This document shows, piece after piece, positions 36,938 to 44,180 of a stretch of DNA of 64,000 nucleotides. This DNA comes from Saprospiraceae bacterium (lineage in GTDB: Bacteria; Bacteroidota; Bacteroidia; Chitinophagales; Saprospiraceae). The DNA is taken from NCBI GenBank assembly GCA_021739645.1, contig JAIPBL010000012.1, positions 1 to 64,000 of the forward strand, in the 5' to 3' direction. A program made the translations under genes and the position numbers. The notes below the pieces were generated by a model, which worked only from the letters and a program-made list of their open reading frames with translations, was not told the origin of the DNA and made no database searches. Position 1 is the first letter of the stretch, and each line of letters starts with the position of its first letter.

Positions 36938-37303
36938 TCAAACCTGAAAGGTTAAGTCCTGAAAGTCTTTTTTGCCGCTTGGAACGCAAATTATCTCCCC
37001 ACCCAACGCCACCTCCAACTCAGCAATCATCCGCAAACTGAGAATGTGATTCCATCTTAGCCATTCGCTGATTTCTGATTCAGTCTTTCCCATCTTGTTG
37101 GCAAGGTCTTTTTCAGAAAAGCCCCTTTCCTCCATCAACTCATAAATCCGGTCTATGATGTCCCCGTACTTCCTGACAAAGACACGGGTATGCTCCGGCA
37201 CTTGTTCCAAAACCTCCTGAAAAAGTTTGTTTCGCATGGCTTTCATCTTTTGCAGTGGCAAACGATTTATGGCTCCGAAAAATTCACTTTCAGCAATACT
37301 CAC
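36938..37303 (-). CDS. helix-turn-helix (XRE-like) protein
   Basis: 121 aa. An N-terminal helical region (about 1-55) is followed by a helix-turn-helix domain: IDRIYELMEERGFSEKDLA, NKMGKTESEISEWLRWNHI, then LSLRMIAELEVALGGEI. It looks like an XRE-type repressor or antitoxin-like DNA-binding protein. Its ATG overlaps the hsdS stop by 4 bases, so it is translationally coupled to hsdS and could control the island. A spacer of 183 bases follows before the TIGR04255 gene and may hold an internal promoter. Confidence 0.82.
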   Translation of the reverse strand: MSIAESEFFGAINRLPLQKMKAMRNKLFQEVLEQVPEHTRVFVRKYGDIIDRIYELMEERGFSEKDLANKMGKTESEISEWLRWNHILSLRMIAELEVALGGEIICVPSGKKDFQDLTFQV

Positions 37304-38481
37304 ACCTCCAAAACCCCACCCATCAACCTCGGCAACAACAAATCCCGTCCCGCTTTCAGCCGTTGGTTTTGCTTGGTAAAGTTCAAAACTTGGCTCAAAA
37401 TCGGTTTGGCAACCTCTGCAAATAGTTCTGAAATTTCCTTGGTCGGCTTGGTATAAAACACGGCGTCCAATTCGGTACGCTTAATGTGTTTCATGGTTGC
37501 ACCTGTTGTTCTGTTCCTGAAATCCTCCATTGAGTTTTTCAGGGCATAGTAAAAATGGAACTTGTTTGTTCCTTTCAACGGATGTACCAAAAAAAGATGC
37601 TGATTCAATAAAGCCTCACCACTTGCCCACCAATAAACATCCAAGTCCGCCGACCAACTGAACAAAATCGAATTGTCTCCAAACTTGTATTTTTCGGGCA
37701 CATCACTTCCTTGGTATCTTGGTGTATCGTTCCCAATTCCCGCTTTCAATTCTTTGATTTTTATAATTGGCAAACCGTCCTTTGAATGATGGTGAGGTTT
37801 GAAAGCAAAGCCATTGATAAATTCAGCAACCGCCGAAAATGGCACTTTCTTCCACCCCTCCGGCAACCCATCCACCACCTTCACCTCCTTCCAACCCGGA
37901 AACCGGAACTTCACGAACCATTCCCGGTACAGGTGTTGCGCCGCTTCTTCCAATAGCCGGATGCGCTTCAAATTGTTCTCTATCCCGTCATCGTAAGCGG
38001 AGAGGATGGAGGCGATTTTTTGTTGGGTTTTGTATGGAGGAGCGGGCATTTTCATTGTGAGCAATTTCTCCATGCTCAAATTTTCCCTTGCCGTTCCTTG
38101 CGAAATCCGATGCAATTCGATTCTTTTCGTGTCTAAAAAGTATTTAACAAACTTGGTATCTGATTTTCCTTCCTTCCCAATGAATCCAATTACGCTGTCT
38201 GGGAAACAAGCATCAAATCCTAAAATTGCAGTTGCCGCCGTATTTGCACCAACTATTGAAATACAAAGTGTCCCCGCTTCCCACAATTTGCTTTGAGAAA
38301 GCCCAAAATCATTATAGGTTTTTGAATATTCATTTATGTAAAAATTGGCATTTTGGATTTCCCCGGTTTGGATTAATGGATAAATACCACCATAAAGCCT
38401 TTCATCATTTCGTGGCCTATGTCGGGACTTCCCCCTTGAAATGTACCCCAATTCATCAAGTTGTTTTTCTTCCCATTTCAT
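37300..38481 (-). CDS. hsdS: type I restriction enzyme, specificity subunit S
   Basis: 393 aa DNA-recognition subunit with two target recognition domains separated by conserved helices. TRD1 covers about residues 1-155 (LDELGYISRGKSRHRPRNDE, KMPAPPYKTQQKIASILSAY as the central helix), TRD2 about 205-345 (AVAEFINGFAFKPHHHSKDG), then the second helix (KPTKEISELFAEVAKPILSQ). Its ATG overlaps a TGA that once ended hsdM (see the 72-bp tail copy at 38482-38553). The recognition sequence cannot be read from the protein. Confidence 0.94.
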   Translation of the reverse strand: MKWEEKQLDELGYISRGKSRHRPRNDERLYGGIYPLIQTGEIQNANFYINEYSKTYNDFGLSQSKLWEAGTLCISIVGANTAATAILGFDACFPDSVIGFIGKEGKSDTKFVKYFLDTKRIELHRISQGTARENLSMEKLLTMKMPAPPYKTQQKIASILSAYDDGIENNLKRIRLLEEAAQHLYREWFVKFRFPGWKEVKVVDGLPEGWKKVPFSAVAEFINGFAFKPHHHSKDGLPIIKIKELKAGIGNDTPRYQGSDVPEKYKFGDNSILFSWSADLDVYWWASGEALLNQHLFLVHPLKGTNKFHFYYALKNSMEDFRNRTTGATMKHIKRTELDAVFYTKPTKEISELFAEVAKPILSQVLNFTKQNQRLKAGRDLLLPRLMGGVLEV

Positions 38482-38553
38482 AGCCCCAACTCATTTAAGT
38501 GTTCCTGAATCGTTCCCGCCAAAACCGCCGCTTCCCGGTCGAGGTCGGCGAGT
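38482..38553 (-). pseudogene. duplicate hsdM 3' end (orphan tail, 24 codons)
   Basis: 72 bases that match the present hsdM 3' end at 39795-39866 with 8 mismatches and no gaps. Translated, it reads LADLDREAAVLAGTIQEHLN then ELGL and a TGA that overlaps the hsdS ATG; the intact HsdM has G and T at two positions. This looks like the original hsdM terminus, cut off from its gene when the DUF4143 ATPase gene was inserted. Confidence 0.85.
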
Positions 38554-38591
38554 GGTGTGTGCGAATATGGTTGTGATTTTTTCATGCTCAT

Positions 38592-39740
38592 TTATTGGAT
38601 GCCGACGAAAGCATCGAAATTTTCTTGGTCAATCAAGGTTGTTTCGCTGTCGGGATAGGCTTCCAGGAAAGACTTGGGGAAACGGGCGGATTTTTTCGCC
38701 TGCCATTTGAACTCGAAGGCATGGAGCCTGCCACCGGCGTCTTCCACGTAGTCAATTTCCTGCTGCGTCGTGGTGCGCCAGAAGTAGGTATTGCAGTCGT
38801 GACCCGTGTAGGCGTTTCGCTTCATGCGCTCGGCAAGCAGGAAGTTTTCCCACAGCGCCCCGGTGTCGTTACGCAGGGCGAGCGGCGAGAAGTTTTTGAG
38901 GATGGCGTTGCGGATGCCGTTGTCGAAGAAATAGATTTTCCTGCCTTTTTTGATTTCGTTGCGGGCATTGCGGCTCAGTGAGGGCAGCCGGAACAGCACG
39001 AAGGACTGCTCCAGCAAGTCCACGTATTTTTCCACGGTGACGGGGTCGGCGCCGATAAGCTGGGCGACTTCGTTGTAGATGACCTCGCTGCCCAACTGGA
39101 GCGCCAGCGCTTGCAGGAGCTTCACCAGCAGGGTGGGCTTCTTGATTTGGTCGAGGGTGAGCAGGTCTTTGTACATCAGCCCGTCGCTCAGGTCGTTGAG
39201 GGTTTTTAGCGCCTGTGGGGGTTCGTTTTGTGCCACTTCGGGGTAGTAGCCGTAGAGCATCCGGTGTTCGAGCAGCGAACGCTCGGCGAGGTAGCCATGC
39301 TGTCCGCACATTTCCCCAAACGAAAGCGGGTAAAGCGAAAACTCGAACTTTCTGCCGGTAAGGCTTTCCTTGGTCTGGGCGGCAAGGTCGAGCGAGGAGG
39401 AGCCGGTGACAAAAAGCTGCACATGCGGCAGGTGGTCGGTGATGAGCTTGAGCATCAGCCCGGCGTTGGTGAAGCGTTGCGCTTCGTCCACCACCACCAC
39501 CTCGTTTTGGCCGATGAGGGTTTGTAGGCGTGCGAGTGAAACATTGTCGAGCAGAGAACGGGCTTCGGGGTCGTCGCCCGTCAGCCAGAGGGTTTTGCGG
39601 TCTAGGCTTTGGGTGATTTTGCGGACGAGGGTGGTCTTGCCCACTTGCCGGGGACCAGTGACGATGATGGCTTTACCCTTGCCGAGCCATTGCCTAATGT
39701 TTTGTTCTTGTATGCGCTGTACCATACCTTTTGATGGCAA
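38592..39740 (-). CDS. DUF4143-type AAA ATPase
   Basis: 382 aa. N-terminal AAA domain with Walker A ITGPRQVGKTTLVRK-type sequence (IVTGPRQVGKTTL), Walker B VVVVDEAQRF and sensor VTGSSSLDLA; central winged-helix part; C-terminal DUF4143 with a PD-(D/E)xK-like pattern (QQEIDYVEDAGGRLHAFEFKW). These ATPases are widespread, highly mobile between genomes and of unclear function. A second ATG at 39725 (MVQRIQEQN) is possible as start. The gene is noticeably GC-rich and is flanked by the two hsdM tail copies. Confidence 0.9.
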   Translation of the reverse strand: MPSKGMVQRIQEQNIRQWLGKGKAIIVTGPRQVGKTTLVRKITQSLDRKTLWLTGDDPEARSLLDNVSLARLQTLIGQNEVVVVDEAQRFTNAGLMLKLITDHLPHVQLFVTGSSSLDLAAQTKESLTGRKFEFSLYPLSFGEMCGQHGYLAERSLLEHRMLYGYYPEVAQNEPPQALKTLNDLSDGLMYKDLLTLDQIKKPTLLVKLLQALALQLGSEVIYNEVAQLIGADPVTVEKYVDLLEQSFVLFRLPSLSRNARNEIKKGRKIYFFDNGIRNAILKNFSPLALRNDTGALWENFLLAERMKRNAYTGHDCNTYFWRTTTQQEIDYVEDAGGRLHAFEFKWQAKKSARFPKSFLEAYPDSETTLIDQENFDAFVGIQ

Positions 39741-39790
39741 TTTTATTGATTTTTTCGATTTAAATCCAAAAAATAGGTCTTTATTTTCGA

Positions 39791-41737
39791 TTACAGCCCT
39801 AATTCCGTTAAATGCCCCTGAATCGTTCCCGCCAAAACCGCCGCTTCCCGGTCAAGGTCGGCGAGTTCCAGTTTGATTTCCCCCATTCTTTCCTCAAAGT
39901 CGAAGCCGTCATCTTCTTGCACCGCTACGCCCACATAGCGCCCGGCGGTCAGACTGTAATCGTTGGCGGCTATTTCGGCCTGTGTCACCACCCGGCACAA
40001 GCCCGGCACGTCCTGGTATTTGCCTTCGGGAAAGCGTTCGCTCAGCCATTTCAATTCCTTCTCAAAGTACAGGGCATGGTCGGCGGCTTCTTGGAAGGTT
40101 TTCACCCGGCTTTCCGTTTCGATGAGGTAGCGTATCAGGTTTTCTCGGCGGGTTTTGTCCTTTTTCAGTTCGTCGCTTTGCAGGCTGGTCTTGGCTTCGG
40201 CGGCGAGTTCCTTGTGGGCATGGTTCAGGTGCTTTTTCAGGCGCTTGAGGTCCGTTGCCAAACCTGACAGGTCTTCGAGACCTGTCAGGTTTTCGAGACC
40301 TGTCAGGTTTTCAGTCTTCAAGTCCAGCAACAGTTTCTCGGCTGCGAGGCTGCGGTTTTCCACCATGCCAGACCATGCCTGTTTTGCGGCGGCTAAAGCC
40401 GCCTGTACTTCGCTTTGGTAGCTTTCTATGGCCGAATTAAAGGGGTCATCGTTGCCCCGGTAAAGCCCCACAACGGCCTTGATATTGCGCAAATGTTCCG
40501 GCGTGAAATCGTGGATGCTGGACGAAACTTTACGGTAAACGTCCCGAAGGTCGAGCATCAGGGTTTTGTCGCTGCGTTCGGGGTCGGCCTCCTTCGCCCG
40601 GTCATAAAACCAAAGGGTACAGGGCAAGGAACGGGTGTAAAAGAACTTCGTGCCGATGCTTACCATCACGTCCACCGCCCCCGTTTTCACCAACTGTTCC
40701 CGGATGTCCTTTTCCGTATGCCCGGCGTCCGAAGCCGACGAAGCCATGACGAAGCCCGCCCGCCCGTTGGGGTTCAGGTAGGCATAAAAATATTGAATCC
40801 AGAGGTAGTTGGCGTTGTCAGATTTGGGCAGGCCAAAAGGCAGGCGTGGGTCGTTCTTTACGCTGTCCCTTGCCTTGTCCACCCCGTCCACGTTGAAAGG
40901 CGGGTTGGCCATGACGAAATCGCAGCGCCCCGCCATGCTGTGTTGGTCTTCGTAAAAAGTGTTGCCCTGTAAAATGCTCGCTTCCAAGCCGTGAACGGCC
41001 ACGTTCATTTTCGCCAAACGGGTGTTGGTGTCCGCTTTTTCCTGTCCGTAAAACGAGACCTTCGAGGCGGGGTTTTCGCCCTCCTCCTCGATGAAATGCC
41101 CCGTCTGAACGAACATTCCCGCCGAACCGCAAGCGGGGTCGAAAACGATGCCGTGGTCGGGTTCTATGATGGCCACAATGGTATTGACCAGGGAAGGCGG
41201 GGTGAAAAACTCGCCGCCCTCTTGCGCCCCGCTCTTGGCAAATTCGTTGAGGAAATATTCGTAAATCCTGCCAAATACATCGCCCGGCATACGGTCGAGG
41301 GTTTCATCGTTGAAAATCCTGAGCAGGCGTTGCAACAGGTCTTTTTCAAAGGCTTGGTAGTCTTTCGGCAACACGCCCAAAAGGGCTTCGTAGTCGCTTT
41401 CTATCAGGCGCATAGCCTCGTTGATTTCCTCGCCGATGTCCTTGCCTTCGGGCAGGTTCACGAGGTAATCCCAACGGGCATTTTCTTGCAGGTAGATGGC
41501 CTTGGCTTCCTGAAAATCGTCCTTGGTGACTGCCCGCCGCCCCCGTTGAGGATGCACTGGCAGCTTTTCCTCCATCATCACCTTTGCATCGTTGAAACGG
41601 CGAAAAGCATGGCGAAGGAACAACAACCCCAAGACGGGGAAGGAGTATTCGGTGGCGGTGAGTTTGGAGTTCGCCCGGAGTTGGTCGGCGGCCTGCCAGA
41701 GGCGGGTTTCGAGTTCTTTGAGTTGGTTTGCTGTCAT
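39791..41737 (-). CDS. hsdM: type I restriction enzyme, modification subunit M
   Basis: 648 aa N6-adenine methyltransferase of the type I complex. HsdM_N helical domain (ELETRLWQAADQLRANSKLT), SAM-binding motif I DPACGSAGMFVQTG near residue 210, and catalytic motif IV NPPFNVDG. The start at 41737 (MTANQLKELE) is chosen over an earlier in-frame ATG that would run into the spacer next to the tmRNA. An in-frame palindromic repeat near residues 476-492 inserts the residues ENLTGLENLTGLEDLSGL. The last 72 bases are duplicated next to hsdS. Confidence 0.96.
   Translation of the reverse strand: MTANQLKELETRLWQAADQLRANSKLTATEYSFPVLGLLFLRHAFRRFNDAKVMMEEKLPVHPQRGRRAVTKDDFQEAKAIYLQENARWDYLVNLPEGKDIGEEINEAMRLIESDYEALLGVLPKDYQAFEKDLLQRLLRIFNDETLDRMPGDVFGRIYEYFLNEFAKSGAQEGGEFFTPPSLVNTIVAIIEPDHGIVFDPACGSAGMFVQTGHFIEEEGENPASKVSFYGQEKADTNTRLAKMNVAVHGLEASILQGNTFYEDQHSMAGRCDFVMANPPFNVDGVDKARDSVKNDPRLPFGLPKSDNANYLWIQYFYAYLNPNGRAGFVMASSASDAGHTEKDIREQLVKTGAVDVMVSIGTKFFYTRSLPCTLWFYDRAKEADPERSDKTLMLDLRDVYRKVSSSIHDFTPEHLRNIKAVVGLYRGNDDPFNSAIESYQSEVQAALAAAKQAWSGMVENRSLAAEKLLLDLKTENLTGLENLTGLEDLSGLATDLKRLKKHLNHAHKELAAEAKTSLQSDELKKDKTRRENLIRYLIETESRVKTFQEAADHALYFEKELKWLSERFPEGKYQDVPGLCRVVTQAEIAANDYSLTAGRYVGVAVQEDDGFDFEERMGEIKLELADLDREAAVLAGTIQGHLTELGL
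40261..40309. repeat. palindromic 18-bp repeat inside hsdM
   Basis: AACCTGACAGGTCT-TCG-AGACCTGTCAGGTT is a perfect hairpin (40261-40291), and the unit TTCGAGACCTGTCAGGTT occurs twice in tandem (40274-40291, 40292-40309). The length is a multiple of three, so HsdM stays in frame and gains a six-residue repeat. It resembles dispersed Bacteroidota palindromes rather than normal coding sequence. Confidence 0.8.
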
Positions 41738-41781
41738 GGGGGCGAATGTATTGAATTTTTGCAATACCCAATGCCACAAAC

Positions 41782-41822
41782 AAAAAAAAAACGCCCTGTA
41801 AACATCACGTTTACAGGGCGTT
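41782..41822 (-). terminator. terminator of the tmRNA gene
   Basis: Perfect 14-bp stem AACGCCCTGTAAAC/GTTTACAGGGCGTT (41790-41803, 41809-41822) just downstream of the tmRNA 3' end, followed by a run of T on the minus strand. An A/T-run on the other side makes it potentially bidirectional. Confidence 0.88.
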
Positions 41823-41834
41823 ACAATTTTTTTT

Positions 41835-42227
41835 TGGTGGAGACGCCGGGAGTTGAACCCGGGTCCAGCGAAAGCACCCATAGGCCTTCTACATGCTTAT
41901 TTTCTGATTAAGTTTTCGAGTGCAATGTAGGCTCAGAAACGAAGCCGCTTTACACCTTATCCCCCATCCTGACAGCAAGCTGCCAGGATTCACCTTTTGG
42001 CCGAGGCACTCCGCAAGGCTATCCCGAAGTTGGTTGATACGCGGCACGCTGTGTATCGGAAGTCAAGCGTACGGCATAATGGCATTCTAATTCCTAGAAT
42101 TAGGCCGCCATGGCATACTGATAGTTGCCATTTGAATTGTTGAATGTCATTTTTTACGGAGTGACCACTCATGCTCCGGCATGCTTACCTACCGGTTATT
42201 CTTCCCTGTCGATTCCGGTACGTCCCC
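41835..42227 (-). ncRNA. ssrA: transfer-messenger RNA
   Basis: 393-nt tmRNA for rescue of stalled ribosomes. The 5' end GGGGACG pairs with CGTCTCC before an encoded 3' ACCA (one G-U). The 5' segment CCGGAATCGACAGGG and the T arm GGGTTCAACTCCC are typical. The tag reading frame ends at 42100-42102 with TAA and most likely encodes GNYQYAMAA from a GGC resume codon at 42127-42129. The exact resume codon is inferred from the usual tag length. The type I restriction operon begins downstream of its 3' end. Confidence 0.93.
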
Positions 42228-42302
42228 AATGTTTTCTTGAAAATCAAACGACTTCCAAGTCTATCCATTTTTGTGACCCAACTTTTCAGGTCAAATGGAT
42301 GG

Positions 42303-42310
42303 CAAAAGTA
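42303..42310 (-). promoter_or_regulatory. candidate -7 box for tmRNA
   Basis: On the minus strand TACTTTTG (in TTTATACTTTTGCC) fits the TAnnTTTG consensus about 75 bases upstream of the mature tmRNA 5' end. The same TATACTTTTGC core stands before topA. A -33 box is not obvious. Confidence 0.45.
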
Positions 42311-42443
42311 TAAACTTCCAGCACAGCTAAAAAGTTTCATGCTGAAACACATGAATGACGGGAACAAACGCATCGTGTTGCATTGAGCATCCAGGATAGT
42401 CAGGTCCAAATGGGCAGGATGTTAGTAGGTATTTATGGTTCTT

Positions 42444-42545
42444 TTAAATCTGCTTGTCAGAGCTTTCCACTTGATATTTGGTCTGACTGTTGAGGAGGGT
42501 AATGAAAAGCGCGGCAATAACGACAGTGATACAAAGGATTGTCAT
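42444..42545 (-). CDS. possible 33-aa single-span membrane peptide
   Basis: ATG at 42545, TAA at 42444. The product starts MTILCITVVIAALFITLLN, a complete hydrophobic helix, with a short polar tail. It lies alone between tmRNA and the dehydrogenase gene. Plausible small membrane protein, but there is no homology evidence. Confidence 0.35.
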   Translation of the reverse strand: MTILCITVVIAALFITLLNSQTKYQVESSDKQI

Positions 42546-42860
42546 GTTCTCTCAATTTAGTAAGTTGAATGGTAAATGTAACGCAGTTGGGAGGTACATG
42601 CTATAAGGGGAAAGCATTGCAAAAATAAGGGTTTATACTGAACGTATCAATACTGATTAAAAGAAAATTAGAATTGTTTTTCCATATTTATTATTCTCAT
42701 GTTTAAGCGCCTATCATTGAGAGTTTAATGCCCAATTTTTCACTTTCCCACTTTTTACAAAAAAATATAATCTGTAGGTACGGAATTTGCAAATGCTGTG
42801 CGATTGAACAAATGGCTACCTTTGGCGCTCATTTCCGAATTAACAGAATCAAACAGAAAA

Positions 42861-44084
42861 ATGAAAATAGGTATTATTAAGGAGGGCAAATTCCCACCCG
42901 ATTCAAGGGTTCCGCTAACACCCCAACAATGCAAGCAAGCGATGCTTGATTTTCCAGTGGAAATAGTGGTCGAGACCTGCCCAACCCGCTGCTACAAGGA
43001 TGAAGAATACCAACAAGCAGGCATCCAAGTCACGGAGGACATCAGTGATTGCGACATCCTCATGGGCGTCAAGGAAGTACCAGTCCGGCAATTAATTCCC
43101 AACAAAACCTATTTTTTCTTTTCACACACCATCAAAAAACAAGCGTACAACCGCAAGCTGCTCTGGGCCATTTTGGATAAAAAAATCCGAATGATTGACT
43201 TTGAGGCGCTGAAGGACGAAAACGAAAACCGCCTGATCGCTTTTGGGCGTTTTGCTGGTATGGTTGGGGCGCACAACGCCCTTTGGGTCTATGGGCAGCG
43301 CACTGGTACCTTTTCGATGCCCCGGATGAAGGATTTCCATGACTACCAGGAAGCCACCGATTTTTATAAAACCCTAAAAATACCTGCAATAAAAATTGTG
43401 CTGACAGGCACGGGTAGAGTGGCAAATGGCGCCGCAGAAGTACTCCGGGACATGGGTATCCAGGAAGTTAATCCGACCGATTTTTTGGAAAAACCCTTTC
43501 AAAAAGCTGTTTTTACGCAGTTGAGCAGTCATCATTATTTGGCCAGAAAAAATGGAAGCCCGTTTGTGAAAAGTTATTTCCATGAGCAACCGAACCGTTT
43601 CAAAAGCAACTTTGCTCCGTATTGGAAAGTTTCCGATGTGATGATTAACGGCATCTATTGGGACAATAACGCTCCAGCTTTTTTCACGACGGAAGAAATG
43701 ACCAGCCCCGAATTCAACATCCAAGTCATTGCAGATATTACCTGCGATATTGCCCCAGTCGCTTCCATTCCGGCTACACTTAAATCTTCTACCATCGCCG
43801 ACCCAGTTTTCGGTTTTGACCCAAGAACTGGCAAAGAAACTGCACCGTACCTGCCCAGCAGTGTGGACATGATGACCATTGACAACCTTCCCAACGAATT
43901 GCCGAGGGACGCATCCGAATCGTTTGGCAACCAATTTTTGGCTCACATCCTGCCGGAGCTATTCCTTGCTAAAAGCCAGACAATCGAGCACGCTACCATT
44001 GCAAAGGATGGCCACCTGACACGGTATTTTCGGTATTTGGCAGACTACGCCAAAACTCCGGTTTTCGATGGATTGGTGGCCTAA
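42861..44084 (+). CDS. alanine dehydrogenase/saccharopine dehydrogenase-type NAD(P) oxidoreductase
   Basis: 407 aa. The N-terminus IGIIKEGKFPPDSRVPLTPQQ is the AlaDH/PNT N-terminal domain signature, and IVLTGTGRVANGAAEVLRDM is the NAD-binding Rossmann loop (about residue 172). The C-terminal part includes VIADITCDIAPVASIP. The overall pattern resembles LYS1-like saccharopine dehydrogenases annotated in Bacteroidota as alanine dehydrogenase; the true substrate (alanine, saccharopine or related) is not settled by sequence. The ATG at 42861 is preferred over an upstream frame start at 42798. Confidence 0.78.
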   Translation: MKIGIIKEGKFPPDSRVPLTPQQCKQAMLDFPVEIVVETCPTRCYKDEEYQQAGIQVTEDISDCDILMGVKEVPVRQLIPNKTYFFFSHTIKKQAYNRKLLWAILDKKIRMIDFEALKDENENRLIAFGRFAGMVGAHNALWVYGQRTGTFSMPRMKDFHDYQEATDFYKTLKIPAIKIVLTGTGRVANGAAEVLRDMGIQEVNPTDFLEKPFQKAVFTQLSSHHYLARKNGSPFVKSYFHEQPNRFKSNFAPYWKVSDVMINGIYWDNNAPAFFTTEEMTSPEFNIQVIADITCDIAPVASIPATLKSSTIADPVFGFDPRTGKETAPYLPSSVDMMTIDNLPNELPRDASESFGNQFLAHILPELFLAKSQTIEHATIAKDGHLTRYFRYLADYAKTPVFDGLVA

Positions 44085-44180
44085 GTTTGCTTACATCGCT
44101 GACGCTAGTTCAATATTTTGCACAACTGACATATTTGTTTTGTGCAAAATCCTACCTTTCTTGCTTCCAAATCTAATTCA

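Noticed and set aside
40991-41911. 306-codon plus-strand frame opposite hsdM and the tmRNA 3' end
   Set aside because: Runs across a structural RNA and a terminator and opposes a well-supported methylase gene.
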